From Diogma glabrata (Eukaryota > Arthropoda > Insecta > Diptera > Cylindrotomidae), in NCBI GenBank assembly GCA_963693315.1, contig OY856187.1, positions 116,234,683 to 116,298,682 of the forward strand: a DNA stretch of 64,000 nucleotides, read 5' to 3'. The notes beneath the pieces are model-generated. The model had not been told where the DNA came from and ran no database searches. It saw nothing but the letters and a program-made list of their open reading frames with translations. Positions 24,511-36,866 of this stretch are shown here, in pieces. Within the stretch, counting starts at the first letter, position 1. Every line of letters starts with the position of its first letter. A program made the translations under genes and the position numbers.

Positions 24511-25131
24511 TAAAAATAAATAAAAAAAATTTAAAAAACACACTTTTTGAAAAACGAACTAAAAAGCAGAAAATAAATTTTGCATTAACACCAGCGTTAT
24601 GTCTTTTATAATTATATTTCCTTTGAAATTGTTAGAAGAAAAAATATTTAAATGGTATTTAACACATCTTAGCATAGATGCAAATATTAAATTTTTGACT
24701 AATTTAAAATGCTAATTTTCGATTGGCAAACAGTCTTCCGTTCCCATTTGTTACATAAAATAAAAGTGGGTGGCGCATACATTAATATAGAAAAGGAACA
24801 AATGTATTCTATGTTAATCTCTAACAAGAGAGACTACCAACGTTTATTCCCTTTCGTTTCTGAATGCGCCACCCACTTTTATTTTATGTAACAAATGGGA
24901 ACGGAAGACTGTTTGCCAATCGAAAATGAGCATTTTAAATTAGTCAAAAATTTAATATTTGCATCTATGCTAAGATGTGTTAAATACCATTTAAATATTT
25001 TTTCTTCTAACAATTTCAAAGGAAATATAATTATAAAAGACATAACGCTGGTGTTAATGCAAAATTTATTTTCTGCTTTTTAGTTCGTTTTTCAAAAAGT
25101 GTGTTTTTTAAATTTTTTTTATTTATTTTTT
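24511..25131. repeat. 620-bp near-perfect palindrome (foldback)
   Basis: Arms 24511-24777 and 24865-25131, about 267 bp each, are reverse complements with very few mismatches (for example AATGCTAATTTTC against AATGCTCATTTTC), around an 87-bp loop. The arms include GTGGGTGGCGCA and CTTCCGTTCCCATTTGTTAC. There is no protein product. Transcription across it would give a long hairpin RNA. No target-site duplication could be fixed because both ends are A/T runs. Confidence 0.9.
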
Positions 25132-25440
25132 TATTTTAGAGTTTTTAGTTATATAATTTTACCTACAAATAAGTTAGCCACATTATTTCACAGAAAATAC
25201 ACCATAAGTAAAACTAGCAATTAAATCATTTACCGAAAATCTAATATTCTTTGAAATTTAAAGTAATTTTAATAAGGTTAGCACTATAACAATTGTAAAT
25301 ATGTTATTTAAAAATCCAGTGTAAAATTTTAGTGCGTTTCTTTGCTCGTTGTATTAATTTTAAGTTGTACATAAATTATTAAATATATATGTTCGCCCAA
25401 ATGTCAAGTTTTTTGCGGAAAAAAAGGTCTAAATTATAGA

Positions 25441-25880
25441 GCTTTTTCCTTAAAATTCGAATCGTTATATTACTGTATGTAATTGACAGATTACATACAG
25501 CAATGATAATTAGAAATCATTAATTATGTATTAAAATGTATTGAAAAAATAATAATTATGCAACAATAGTAAAAAAAACTTAACGAGAACACAAAACAAT
25601 CTGGATTTAGAAGAAATAACAATTATTTAAAATTTTCGAAATACAAATCACTCATTATTTACAATTTAAGGCCATTTTTTCATATAAAAATGACAAAAAT
25701 GTGTAATATGTCCTTTATTATAATGAGATACTCAGAATGAGCAAAATTTCAGCGCGGTAAATGGGCATTCAGATCTTATGGATCTTCATATTTTCATACA
25801 TAATAACTGATTTTTAAATATCATTGCAGTATGTAATCTGTCAAATACACCAAAATAACGATTTGAACTTTAAGAAAAAA
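25441..25880. repeat. Inverted repeat pair (about 65-70 bp arms, 310-bp spacer)
   Basis: 25441-25510 and 25819-25880 are diverged reverse complements sharing GACAGATTACATAC, GCAATGATA and a TTCGAATCGTTAT / ATAACGATTTGAA pair. This could be a short DNA-transposon derivative. The spacer is AT-rich and non-coding. Confidence 0.6.
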
Positions 25881-26499
25881 GGTCTATAAGCTTATAGCGA
25901 AATGTCATACTTTTATTTTTTTTTGTGTTCATTATTTATAATGTAAGGCTCTTTTTTAAGATGAAATGACACAAACATGTATGATGTCTATTATTATAAT
26001 GATATACACAGTATTACCAAAATTCCTTCGCTCAAAATGAGTCAACCAGAGGATGAGGATTTCAGTGCAATTCTTTAAGGTCTTTCAAAATGAAGAAAAA
26101 TTTGAATTTTTTTTCTTCAGATTTATAAAGTTTTTTGCTTTAAAAGTTTTAGAAATACGTACTGACTGCTTCAACAAACTTGTCTTTTCAATTTGGGATT
26201 AATAACATAATGGGAAGTTACTGAAAAATGAGTCACAAAATTCCACCCATCAAAGCTCTCAAGAGTCAAGTTAAATAAAAGTGTGTAAAAACAAGGGCAA
26301 ACAGTCAGGGTTCTCCAAATAAGTGGGGTATAATTAGGTTGTGTTCTCCTGCATGTACTTACTTTTAAGTTTATATAAATTACCAATGGCCAATAAGCAA
26401 TAACAATTGAAATTTGAATGTTAAATACTGCACTATGAACTCTCGAGGAACGCTATACAAATGAAATCGTGGCTCAGACGTGGCTCAGACACGAATATC

Positions 26500-26622
26500 T
26501 TATAAACAAAACACAATCGTTCTTCTAAAAGCGGTGATGCCGCGCACCTTATAATACGATAGAATTTTGTCACAATTCGCACCCACGGCGTTTTTGGAAG
26601 AACGATCGTGTTTTGTTTATAA
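26500..26622. repeat. Small foldback (about 31-bp arms)
   Basis: Arms 26500-26530 and 26591-26622 pair as TTATAAACAAAACAC-ATCGTTCTTC against its reverse complement, with a GC-richer loop. Just upstream is a short direct duplication of CGTGGCTCAGAC. Confidence 0.65.
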
Positions 26623-27000
26623 AACTAATTTCATCAGAAGATTAGAAGCAATAGACCGCCTTTCGTATCGGTGGCGCTCTAGTCCTTGATACAAAGAACG
26701 ATAACGGTTTGAAAATTGCGGTGAACTGTACTTTAGTCGGGCCAAAATAATATGTAACGTAATAATTATATTATCAGATATATTTCAATTAATAGTATGC
26801 GATAAAATTGGTATATTAGTTAAGTAAATCTTCTAAAAATTAGACGAATTTACAAAATAACAGTGCATTGAAATTTTTATGGTGTATAATTCTATCACGA
26901 TTGGATGGTTTTATTGAATCGATATTGATAGTATCAGATCCTTGGGGGGGGGGCCAATAATCCCCCCAGCCCTACCCAATTGACGCCCCTGCAATGACGA

Positions 27001-27751
27001 TCAAAAGGGAAACTTTGATAAACAAATTTGGAGACCATTGGTGTCCATTTTTGACAAATGGAACAGTTTTCGTGATTTGGGAACTCTAGTTGCTAGTAAA
27101 TCAGTTTTGATAACTGATGTGATTAGATAGTGTTTTCCAACACTACCTTTATCGACATTGACACTCGTAATATTTGACATTGATGTTAGATAGAGATCGA
27201 AAAGACAGCTTTTAGCACCACTATCACGAGAAGTGAAAGTTGGGCTTTTTACAATCTGCGTCAGATTATGTGACGCGGCAGATATTGCTGCCTGCCTTCC
27301 ATTGCTGTTGCCAACGGTTGTCTTGGAAAATGCTAACCACGATTTGTTGTGGACGTTGAAGTCACCGGTAACGATAACCTCGCAATTAGGAAATTTTGCT
27401 CTAATTTCGTCCACAGCATTAGTCAGAAGATTAAAAAATTGGTATTATGTTTGTTTGAGGACCGGTATAAAGCTATTGAAAAAAAGAAGTTTCAGGTAGA
27501 CAAATCTTGAATACTGCTGTGTTGTAACCATCACCATGTAGCTCGTAACTTGAAAAGCGTTTATATACAATACTCTCATGAATGTATGCACACACACCTT
27601 GATGAAGTTTAAAAGCTGATTCAAGAATCTGTTTGGGATTTAGTGTCACGTCATAGGGATAGTTTTCAGAAATTTGTGTTTTTGTCAGAAAAAGAATATG
27701 TGGTTTATCATGCTCGAGATGATGTTGCACGATGTCACGATTGGCGTGCAA
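27001..27751 (-). pseudogene. LINE endonuclease fragment
   Basis: A minus-strand APE endonuclease in two frames. 27751-27473 carries HANRDIVQHHLEHDKPHILF, then GVCAYIHE and a -VFKICLPETS core. 27414-27001 carries CEVIVTGDFNVHNKSWL with the catalytic GDFN, then a KHYLITSVI block where SDH is usual. The shift lies at an A-run near 27478. Endonucleases of this kind nick the target in target-primed reverse transcription. It is related to the scrap at 12395-12490. Confidence 0.75.
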
Positions 27752-28172
27752 TCTACAAATATTTTAAATTTGTAGTTTTAATGTTTTGTCTAAAAAGCAA
27801 TGTTTTTTTGATATAATTTGAATTTTTTTTATGAAGAAAATATGTAAAATCTAAATAATAATAATCCTATCACAACGAAATATGACATAGGCCAATTTTT
27901 CATGATAGGATGAAGAAAAGAAAACAGAAACAAGTATAAAAACAAAATATTGTAACGACTAACTATTTCGAATATTTCTCTAAAAGTAGGAATATTCATA
28001 TATAAAGATTTTCGCTAACAATTTGCCAATTTGTTTCAACTCGGGCTTTTTTTCTAGAACAAAACAGGCATAAAAGTTTTTATGTATGCTACGTTGGTCA
28101 ATAATGTTTTAACGTTTTTTTTAGTTCATTGCCCTCAATATTAATTAGTAATACCTGTTTGTCTACATTTCA

Positions 28173-28670
28173 TTCCATTCCGTTTCCATCTTGGCCCTCT
28201 TGGACTCTGTTCAAAAGCGAGCTATACGAATTGTGGGTGATCGAACTTTGACATCAAAACTTGATTCCCTACAACATCGTCGCACTGTTGCTGACCTCGT
28301 TGTTTTTTACAAATATCGTCATCAGCAGTGCTCAGATGAAATCAGCGGCATCATGCCTCAAACTTATTCTTACCCCCGTTCCACTCGGCAATCGGCTGCC
28401 GCAACCAGTGAAACGGTAAAGATCCCGCGCTGTCATACTGGCAGATCGCAGAGAGACTTCTTTGTCCGAACTGCGTACAAATGGAATAGTTTGCCGGAAC
28501 ACTTAGTCTCAGGTGGTTTCAACCCACAGATGTTTAAAAAAGGCGTTAATCTATACCTTAGAACGCCAGTTGTTGTGGGACCCAGGTCTAGACCTAGGTC
28601 TTAAAAGGTATTTATGTGTTGTTGTGACACATATTCTAAACCCTATTACACAACACATTTTATAAAACAA
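28173..28670 (+). pseudogene. Young 5'-truncated LINE 3' end with tail
   Basis: Open from 28191 to 28604 (137 aa): ALLDSVQKRAIRIVGDRTL, then RHQQCSDEISGIMPQTYSYP and the C-terminal FFVRTAYKWNSLPEHLVSGG. A short 3' UTR and poly(A) end near 28670. It is almost identical to the copy at 40636-41140 (a few substitutions), so this LINE family has been active recently. Confidence 0.85.
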
Positions 28671-29230
28671 AAAAAAAAATAACATTTTTAGTCATAATGT
28701 TATATAGAGTACAGTTTTGTTCATTTGTAAATAATAAGAATGGTTGGAGGGGAATATTTTCTCGTTTCAATAAATTTTTGTTCGCATGAGGGAGAAATTA
28801 TGGAGGGAGAAATTATGGAGGGAGAAAATAATGGAGGGAGGGAGAAATTATTAATTTATATACGATGAAAGAGACAATAAAAAAAACAAAACACTGAAAA
28901 ATTTTACATATTTTCTCAATCATATCGATCAAAAGATCATTATGTAAATTTGAATCAAAGGATAAGTCTGTTATCAGTGCATAGGCATAGTGCCAAAAGT
29001 GTTTAAATGTATCTTATTTAAATAATTAATTGTTCAAATTAATATTGTTAATATTGTTAATATTGTTAATATTATAATTGTTAATATTAATTTATTTTTC
29101 TTTGTATTTATTAAAGTTTTGAAATTTGTAACTGGTAATAATTTGTGAAAGCAAACCAATAAAATCCAATTTTTGATTTATTATAAATAGCATAACATAA
29201 ATTATATAAATTATATAAATTATATATATA

Positions 29231-29235
<5 letters not shown>
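28671..29235. other. AT-rich spacer with two minisatellites
   Basis: 28788-28851 holds about four units of GGAGGGAGAAATTAT; 29040-29076 holds about four units of TTAATATTG. No gene. Confidence 0.6.
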
Positions 29236-30300
<1,065 letters not shown>

Positions 30301-30314
30301 CGCGCCAGAGCTTT

Positions 30315-30567
30315 TTGGATTTGGGCAAAGCTTGTCGTAAGTTTTTCGATAGCGAACAACTTCTTTTAGTTTATAAATCTTTCATACGTCCCTGCATGGA
30401 ATACTGTTCTCACATATGGGGTGGAGCTTACTTGAGTAGTCTCAACTGCCTTGATTCTGTACAGCGTAGAGCTATTAAACTCATTGGTAACCCAAGTCTT
30501 ACTAACGGTCTTGATTCCTTGCAGCACAGAAGAAATGTTGCTGATTTGACTATATTTTATAAATATA
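30315..30567 (+). pseudogene. LINE RT C-terminal fragment, cut by a Helitron
   Basis: Open frame with RKFFDSEQLLLVYKSFIRP, then MEYCSHIWGGAYLSSL, then LDSVQRRAIKLIGNPSL and RRNVADLTIFYKY. This is the same domain as in the LINEs at 16 kb, 28 kb and 40.6 kb but from a different subfamily. The reading stops making sense exactly where the Helitron CTAG terminus begins at 30568. Confidence 0.8.
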
Positions 30568-30732
30568 CTAGCAGGACCCGGCGTGCTTTGCTACGCTTAT
30601 AAATAAAGCTTGTGCACAGACATTTTGTTGACGTAGTAGCAATAATTTCAAAAAGTGGTAATGAGAATGATAGCATAATTTTTAATTTATCTTTTTAAAA
30701 ATATGGATGAAAAATAATCAGCACTCTCAGAT

Positions 30733-30844
30733 CAGCAGCCAAATTCTGTAATTGTGAAGCGGTGAAGTGATAAGTTTTTTAATGAAAAGAAACGAAGAAA
30801 TTTTTATCACTTCACCGCTTCACAGTTAAAGAATTTGGCTGCTG
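30733..30844. repeat. Foldback with 41-bp arms inside the Helitron
   Basis: Arms 30733-30773 and 30804-30844 pair with few mismatches, sharing CAGCAGCCAAATTCT and GTGAAGCGGTGAAGTGATAA (or complement). The 30-bp loop is A-rich. Confidence 0.8.
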
Positions 30845-31689
30845 TTCGGATATATGAAAAATTGGCGATCAAATAAGTTTTCAAGTAAGCAAAAAAAAAA
30901 TTTAAGTAACTGGTTGAATTAGTAGAGGTGTGTCATCTCTATATAGAACAGTATACAAAATAGATTTACAAATGTTCGCAGTACCCATATGTTCAATGTG
31001 CTCAGTGCTCACTAACAAAAGAGAACCTACAGGTTTTTAATGTTCAATTTCTCGATGCTTCTGCAGGTTATACATTATTTGTTGTGGCTCCATTGTTGGT
31101 TCAGATATAGAGATTATCTAGTTTTATGCCTCTATTCTGTCTACGCAACATATAATTGTCCATACAAAAATCAATCCGTTCTACATCTAAAGCGCGCACT
31201 TTTAATGATTGAGCGTGATCTTTTTTTATGGTGATTGCAAACATCGATTTAATTGACAATTGTGATCTTTTGAATTGAAATGCTAATCAACCGTATTGTA
31301 TTTATATTAAACCTAATAATCGGCATTGTATTTATATTAACGACGTAATTTCACATTGACCGACGGAGCAGATCGATTCGGCGGTAGCACTAATAATTGA
31401 TTGAGAACTAAGTTCGCGAATACTACGCACAGATCTTCAATCATTTTGCTATATTGGGCAGGAAATATCATCAACCATGTGCGATTTATATTTTTTCCCA
31501 TAACCTTCTTGTAGATGAAGAACAGTAAGCGGTCAGTATGATTTCAAACAAAGCCCGAACTTAGTTTGGAGGTGACGTGCTGCACGTGTCATTGATGAAT
31601 GATGCATACATCCCAGTGCTGCTTCATTGTAGCACGCTAAAACTGAAATGTTGCCTTTAATAAAGTACTTTCTAACTAACGTATTTCAC

Positions 31690-32316
31690 TGATTTGACGT
31701 ATATACCGTATTCCAAGTTTATGTGCGATCTGTATGTTCTTTGTAGCAAAGGATTAATATGGAACAACCATCCATGTTTAAGGAATTATTTCCATGTTCC
31801 CGTTTCGCATATTTATATGTTGTTACCTTACCGCCATCTGCTGTGGCTCTTCTTTTATATAAAGGATATTCATCGTTTCATGTAACTGAATTTCCTATAA
31901 CTTACTGAAACCTTGATGATATCACTTTGCGTACTTTGAATTCAGTGGATTCAGTGTTCTGGAAAGCTCATTTTACATATTTTTCGTCACAATTTCCTAC
32001 AAATCTTTATCGAAGCTGGCATCGGATATTTGCCGTGTGCATTTGAGATGATTTTGTGTATGTGCGTTAGTTGTGAATAACCGTCATATTAAATTGGCTC
32101 TCGCCAATAAACTGGTACTTCAGAGGAAAGCTTGGTTTGATTTAAACGAATGAATATTAAACGTTCTGTTTCGAATGTTTTTGCATACATATCTACCATG
32201 TATAGGTAAAACAATTGACAGCATTTCCAAATGTGGAAATCTTCATCTTCTTCCCCTCGAATCATTAATCCTTCTTTTATTGACAAAAATATATCCCGGT
32301 TGAAATTTATTGCCAA
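31690..32316 (-). pseudogene. Helitron Rep (helitron-like) domain fragments
   Basis: 32316-32089 includes YMVDMYAKTFETERLIFIRL followed by NQTKLSSE, matching the Helitron (V)DMYAKIETERL-FIR-NQTKLR block. Further down, about 32055-31990 reads QISDASFDKDL-EIVTKN, matching the DP-L-EIV-KNMIHGPC region. About 31870-31800 reads YPLYKRRATADGGKVTTYKY, followed by a shifted VVPY segment, matching YPLYRRR and DNRWVVPYN. The order is that of an intact Rep but with shifts and deletions. Rep initiates rolling-circle transposition. Confidence 0.75.
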
Positions 32317-32400
32317 CTTTATTAATTGTCACTTCGTTTATTGTTCGAGAATTGAATCTTCTCACATGTCCTCTAGCAGGCGTTTTGTCAACCTGAACTA

Positions 32401-33300
32401 AAATAAAATAGAACATTTTTATGACCGTATGTATATAAATGTATGTATATATGTGTTGAATGGTCTAGTGGTTAGCACTACTTCCATTTAGGTCAAAGTG
32501 TTGTTATACAAAGTCATTAACAACCATCAACACACTGGTTATACAATAACACTGGACACTGGAGTGGTTATACAATTAACCGGTAATCAACCAATATGGT
32601 TGATAAATTGGACAAAACAATATATAGGTGATCACCCATACATAACTAATCGATTATATTAAGTCTTTAAGTGAAACTCGACCATAAAAAGATTGAATTG
32701 AGATTAATGCAGGTGAGGGACACTTGTGCTTGTTGACAGCTTACATTCCTATATAAAACACATATCGCTAAAACAAACACTATATAATAACCTTTCTGTA
32801 TTTAAATGCAACATTGTGTCCAAATTTCAAGAGAATCGATCCAGTACATTCCTAGATTGCCTATTTTGAACCAACGAACATATACATTTATATTTATCAT
32901 ATATAGTACATATATATGTAGATAAAAGATAGATAGATAGATTAATAGATTGATCGGATATCGACTACTGAGAATTGAAGAGTATTCCAGTACTAATATC
33001 GCAATTAAAAAATGGAGGTCTGTGGTAGAAAGGGGAATATTAAGGATTATATGTATTTTGTAATGTCAAATCATAAAAAAAATAAAAATAAAAAATTTTG
33101 TTTGAAAAATACAAAAAATTTTTGGGGGGGGAGCCCCCCCCCCCCCCCCCCCCCACTTATCACTTAAGGGTATAAAAAATAGTTTACGACCGATTCTCAG
33201 ACCTACCGTATATACACATAAAATTTCATGGAAATCAGTCAAGCCGTTTCGGAGGAGTTTTGTTATCGTGCCAATTAATTAATCATATCTAACACAAAAA
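32401..33300. other. Mixed non-coding stretch with repeat modules
   Basis: Contains a tRNA-like A-box (TGGTCTAGTGG at about 32460-32470), a G8-then-C21 run at 33124-33154 that can fold on itself, and the CAAGCCGTTTCGGAGGAG module near 33235. No gene. Confidence 0.45.
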
Positions 33301-34845
33301 CATACTAATTATATGATTGATAGTTTGTGGCGACAACTTCCCATATTATTTAAAAAGTTTGACTCCTAGTTTTAGAGAAAAGAAAAGTTGCCTGGAAGGA
33401 AATATTGTATTGTGTGAATTTAAAAATTTTTAATGTCAATTATTATTATTGTTTTTGTTTTTCTTTAACAACTAAATTTTTGTTAATTTTTATCATTGTT
33501 GATTTATATAAATATATATGTCGAATAACTCCAAATTAAAAATTCTTGAATAGTGATCATTATTTTCATGACCAGTTTTATATAAGATGTAAATATATTA
33601 ATAATAATTCAAATACAATATACAATATACATAATACAAATTTATATTCATGTTCTGTGGGTTCTATGAATAATTTTAAAAGTTACAATAAATGAAAAAA
33701 GAACTTTTCTTGTAAGTGGGATTGCAAATATTCTATGTTTGAAGAACTGTCCTGGGATTATTAAAAAAGAGCACAAATAGTTGCAGTGGATTCTTTGAAC
33801 AACATTCAAACTCCTATATGCAGAAAAATTAGTAAATTTATTGAATCCTGCAAGAAAATGGATAAAACACTGCTCCTTCTGGTTATCGACAGGCAATTCA
33901 AGAATTAACTCATCTGGACAACAACTCATCTTCTCTATCCACATATTGTCTCTACTAAACAAAAGCTTCATCATCTCAATTACCTATAGACCTTTGGACA
34001 ATGCCCTAGCAGCTCCAGTACATTCCTGCTACTAAAAGTTGAACTGTAGGAATATAGAAAAGGTAAGTCCTTTATAAAAAAACAAACATTTTGATAATAA
34101 CTGTTGCATTTGTGTAAAAAAATTACAAAATTCAAACCTAGGCATTTTTCAACAATTGCAGATCATATTATAATTTTGTTTCCAAAAGAGATTAAGGCAA
34201 ACACTTAATAGTCTAACGGTTTATCGCTAAACTTTATTAAAATAATTTTTTTTAATATATTCCAGACAACTTATTACTTGCTGCCAGTTAGGTAAACACC
34301 CCGGTGGCGTATACTACACGTAATACAATACACAGGCTAAATTTAGGATAGAAGGTTTTACAGAATTCTCTAAAAAAAATGGAACAATGCCAACAAAAAC
34401 TGCCACTTTATTTTAAATTTTTATAATCATTTGTTGATAATTTCCATTTGGAAAAATGTAGATATATTAGAATACAAACTAATCATTAATGTTTTTCTAG
34501 TACATATTTAGAATTGCAACATTTAAGAATTACATCAATTAAAAAAAAATAAGGATAGGATAACCATACATGGTTGAAGCATTTTTAATATTATTAATAT
34601 TCAATAAAGTATTTTATAATATTGAATTAAATTCTTATAAAAATATATATTACTTATTTGTGTTTATGAATTAAATGTATAATAAAAAAAAACTACATAT
34701 AATTTAAGTTTGAATTGTAGTGTTTCCTTTAAAACTCATTTGAAATCCCGAAAATGTACATCCTATATCCATCATGTAACCCAAGAAAAGTATATCATAG
34801 ATATTTGGTAAAATTTGTGATAAAGATGGCTACATAGAATTTTTC
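33301..34845. other. AT-rich stretch, no recognised gene
   Basis: The 108-aa minus-strand frame at 33648-33974 and the 64-aa plus-strand frame at 33841-34035 overlap on opposite strands. Neither resembles a family I know. Confidence 0.4.
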
Positions 34846-35048
34846 TGTAACTACATTTCCAAAAAATTGTGTGGAAGCGCACAAAACGATTTATTGCGAT
34901 TCTTAACAAGCTAAAAAAAAGTTATTATCAAAAAATCAAAAAGAATAGTTGTTTTTTAATTTAGTGATAATATTATTTTAAAGCTTATTTAGAATCGCAA
35001 TAAATCGTTTTGTGCTCTTCCACTCAATTTTTTGAAAATGTAATTACA
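34846..35048. repeat. MITE-like foldback, 67-bp arms
   Basis: Arms 34846-34912 and 34982-35048 pair at about 90%: TGTAACTACATTT, then CACAAAACGATTTATTGCGA and AAGCT at the inner edge. The 69-bp loop is A/T-rich. Terminal TGTAA/TTACA. Confidence 0.75.
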
Positions 35049-35924
35049 AGAAAATGCTTCGGAGCCGTCGATATGCTGAATTAAATAACATATTTCTTAT
35101 TCCCAACGTTATACGTTTCATGAAATTAAGTTTTTTTTACATAAATATAAATATAAAGTAACATATAAATAAATGAATTTCATAAAATTAATATTATGTT
35201 AAATTCGTAGAATTTAAAACCTTTAAACTAAACCCTATGAAACTTACTACTCAGTTTAAGGCAATTATGGACGTAATGTTTGCAACGCATACTTCAAAAC
35301 AAAGATTTCTATTACACCAATTTTATGATACATGTTTAGTCATTTCGTTAATTTTATGAGATACGATACTACAAATTATGAAATTCTCCTTATTTTTATG
35401 TGACGTGTATATCATGAAATCAATGAAAATCATATACTAATTTATATTATCAATATACATTGACTCGAAATCGTGTGCATATTTTCTTAGTTTTTACGTA
35501 GTTTTTCATTGTATCAATGAGGCAGTTTTTTGAGTGTATACCCGGGTAGTAGGAATTACAATATGTTTCACAACCACACATTAGGGCGTTTTAAGGCAGG
35601 TCCCACAATAATATGCGTTCGTTCTGACTTCTGAGGCTTTGATAAACGCAAATAAATTTTTACTTCACCACAATTTTAAATTGTGTGAAGTAATGCAATC
35701 AATCGTGAAAAAAAAAATCTTACATGCCCCAAATTTTGTTTTTTCTTTTGTTTTGGACCATCCTCTATCTAAATAGCCAATAAAAATTTAGGTGTACGTC
35801 TGTATGTGCGTGGGTGGGTGTGTGTGTGTGGGTGACATTTCTGCATAGGATCTTGGTAAAAATTTAGCAAATGATACAGGTTTATTTGAAAATGGAAGAT
35901 CTGGATTCATTTCAAATTTGGACA
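35049..35924. other. Non-coding stretch with GT-rich tract
   Basis: TACCCGGGTAGT lies near 35538 and a G/T tract at 35808-35833. No gene recognised. Confidence 0.4.
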
Positions 35925-36107
35925 AAATGGCGGGGGTCTCCCGAACACCTCTAAGTTTAAATCTTGAATAACTTCTAATTCCGGCTTATGATCTTATTAA
36001 AACTAAGTATATAAGGTTTTAGTACAGTTTCCAATATTTCTGCATACCAACTGCCGGTTTGTCACTTCCAGTTAAAAAGTTTTTTTCCAGGTGTTTATCC
36101 CTACTGT
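35925..36107 (+). repeat. Interspersed repeat interrupted by the LTR element
   Basis: Resembles the reverse complement of about 555-770 (GGGGGTCTCCCGAACACCTC, ACTTCTAATTC, TATATAAGGTTTTAGTA). The matching sequence resumes at 63960-64000, so the LTR retrotransposon inserted into this repeat. Confidence 0.8.
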
Positions 36108-36140
36108 TGTTGTATAAATCTCCTTTGGTTTATACTATAA

Positions 36141-36400
36141 AATTAACAATATAGGTTAAGTTAAGTTAGCAGTAACAATATAGGTTAAGAAATTACTTAA
36201 AAATTTAAATTATCCAAAATCAACGAAATTAACAATATAGGTTAAGTTAAGTTAGCAGTAACAATATAGGTTAAGAAATTACTTAAAAATTTAAATTATC
36301 CAAAATCAACAAAATTAACAATATAGGTTAAGTTAAGTTAGCAGTAACAATATAGGTTAAGAAATTACTTAAAAATTTAAATTATCCAAAATCAACAAAA
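36141..36400 (+). repeat. Three 86-bp tandem repeats in the LTR
   Basis: Unit starts at 36141, 36227 and 36313. The units differ only at one base (CAACG in the first, CAACA in the others). The same three units, with the same variant, are in the 3' LTR. Confidence 0.93.
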
Positions 36401-36760
36401 TTGTATAAATAATTAAATTCGTTAAATTGTTAATTATGCAAAAATTGCATACATCAATTTTTGTTGAGTTTTTGTTGATTTTGGGTAAATAAATATTATA
36501 AATAATTGGTTTTTAGTTTTTTTGAGGGGAGTTGATTTTTTGTTTTCGAAGAAGTACAGTTAGTTTAGTTTTAAAAGTGTAAATTTAAGTTGTCCGAAGT
36601 CTAATCAGTGATTCAATTAATTCGAATAAATCCTTAAGTTGTTTAAGTTGTAACTTTTTCTATAAAATTAATAATAAAACTAATATTAATAGTTAATGTT
36701 ATTTATAGTTAACTAAGTGAATCTAAAGTGTTTTAATCAATAATTATTGAGAACCATCCA

Positions 36761-36769
36761 CAGGTAAGG
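36761..36769 (+). promoter_or_regulatory. Candidate env splice donor in the LTR
   Basis: CAGGTAAGG is a consensus donor near the LTR end. Errantiviral env is made from a spliced subgenomic RNA. A candidate acceptor lies at about 56320. The pairing is inference. Confidence 0.45.
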
Positions 36770-36848
36770 AACCACAAACACTGTTGGTACAACAAGTTGA
36801 ATACAACTGTACCTATATATATGTACTTGTACAAAAAACATTACAATT

Positions 36849-36866
36849 TGGCGCGGCCGGTATTAA
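36849..36866 (+). promoter_or_regulatory. Primer-binding site
   Basis: TGGCGCGGCCGGTATT starts three bases after the LTR, where the minus-strand primer tRNA should anneal. TGGCGC starts are typical of gypsy-group elements. The tRNA was not identified. Confidence 0.6.

Larger units (their letters stand above)
25132..26995. other. Non-coding stretch with two small inverted repeats
   Basis: No gene recognised. It holds the inverted pair at 25441-25880, the foldback at 26500-26622, and a G-run/C-run segment at about 26944-26966. Confidence 0.4.
30568..32400 (-). mobile_element. Helitron remnant, 3' terminus and Rep region
   Basis: On the minus strand the element ends in CTAG (30568-30571), followed by T as Helitrons require. 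Nine bases further in is a hairpin (30581-30596; GCGT-GC arms, AAA loop, one-base bulge). Rep remnants lie upstream on the same strand (31690-32316). The 5' end was not located; a CGTTTCGGAGGAG module near 33235 could belong to it. Much of 30600-31690 has no recognisable coding. Confidence 0.75.
36108..36845 (+). repeat. 5' LTR (738 bp)
   Basis: Begins TGTTGTATAAATCTCC and ends AACATTACA. Within it, 36141-36400 is three copies of an 86-bp unit (AATTAACAATATAGGTTAAG and following). A perfect splice donor CAG|GTAAGG lies at 36761-36769. Compared line by line, I see no difference from 63222-63959. Confidence 0.95.

Noticed and set aside
33648..33974. 108-codon minus-strand frame
   Set aside because: An opposite-strand frame overlaps it, there is no recognisable domain, and no splice or promoter context.
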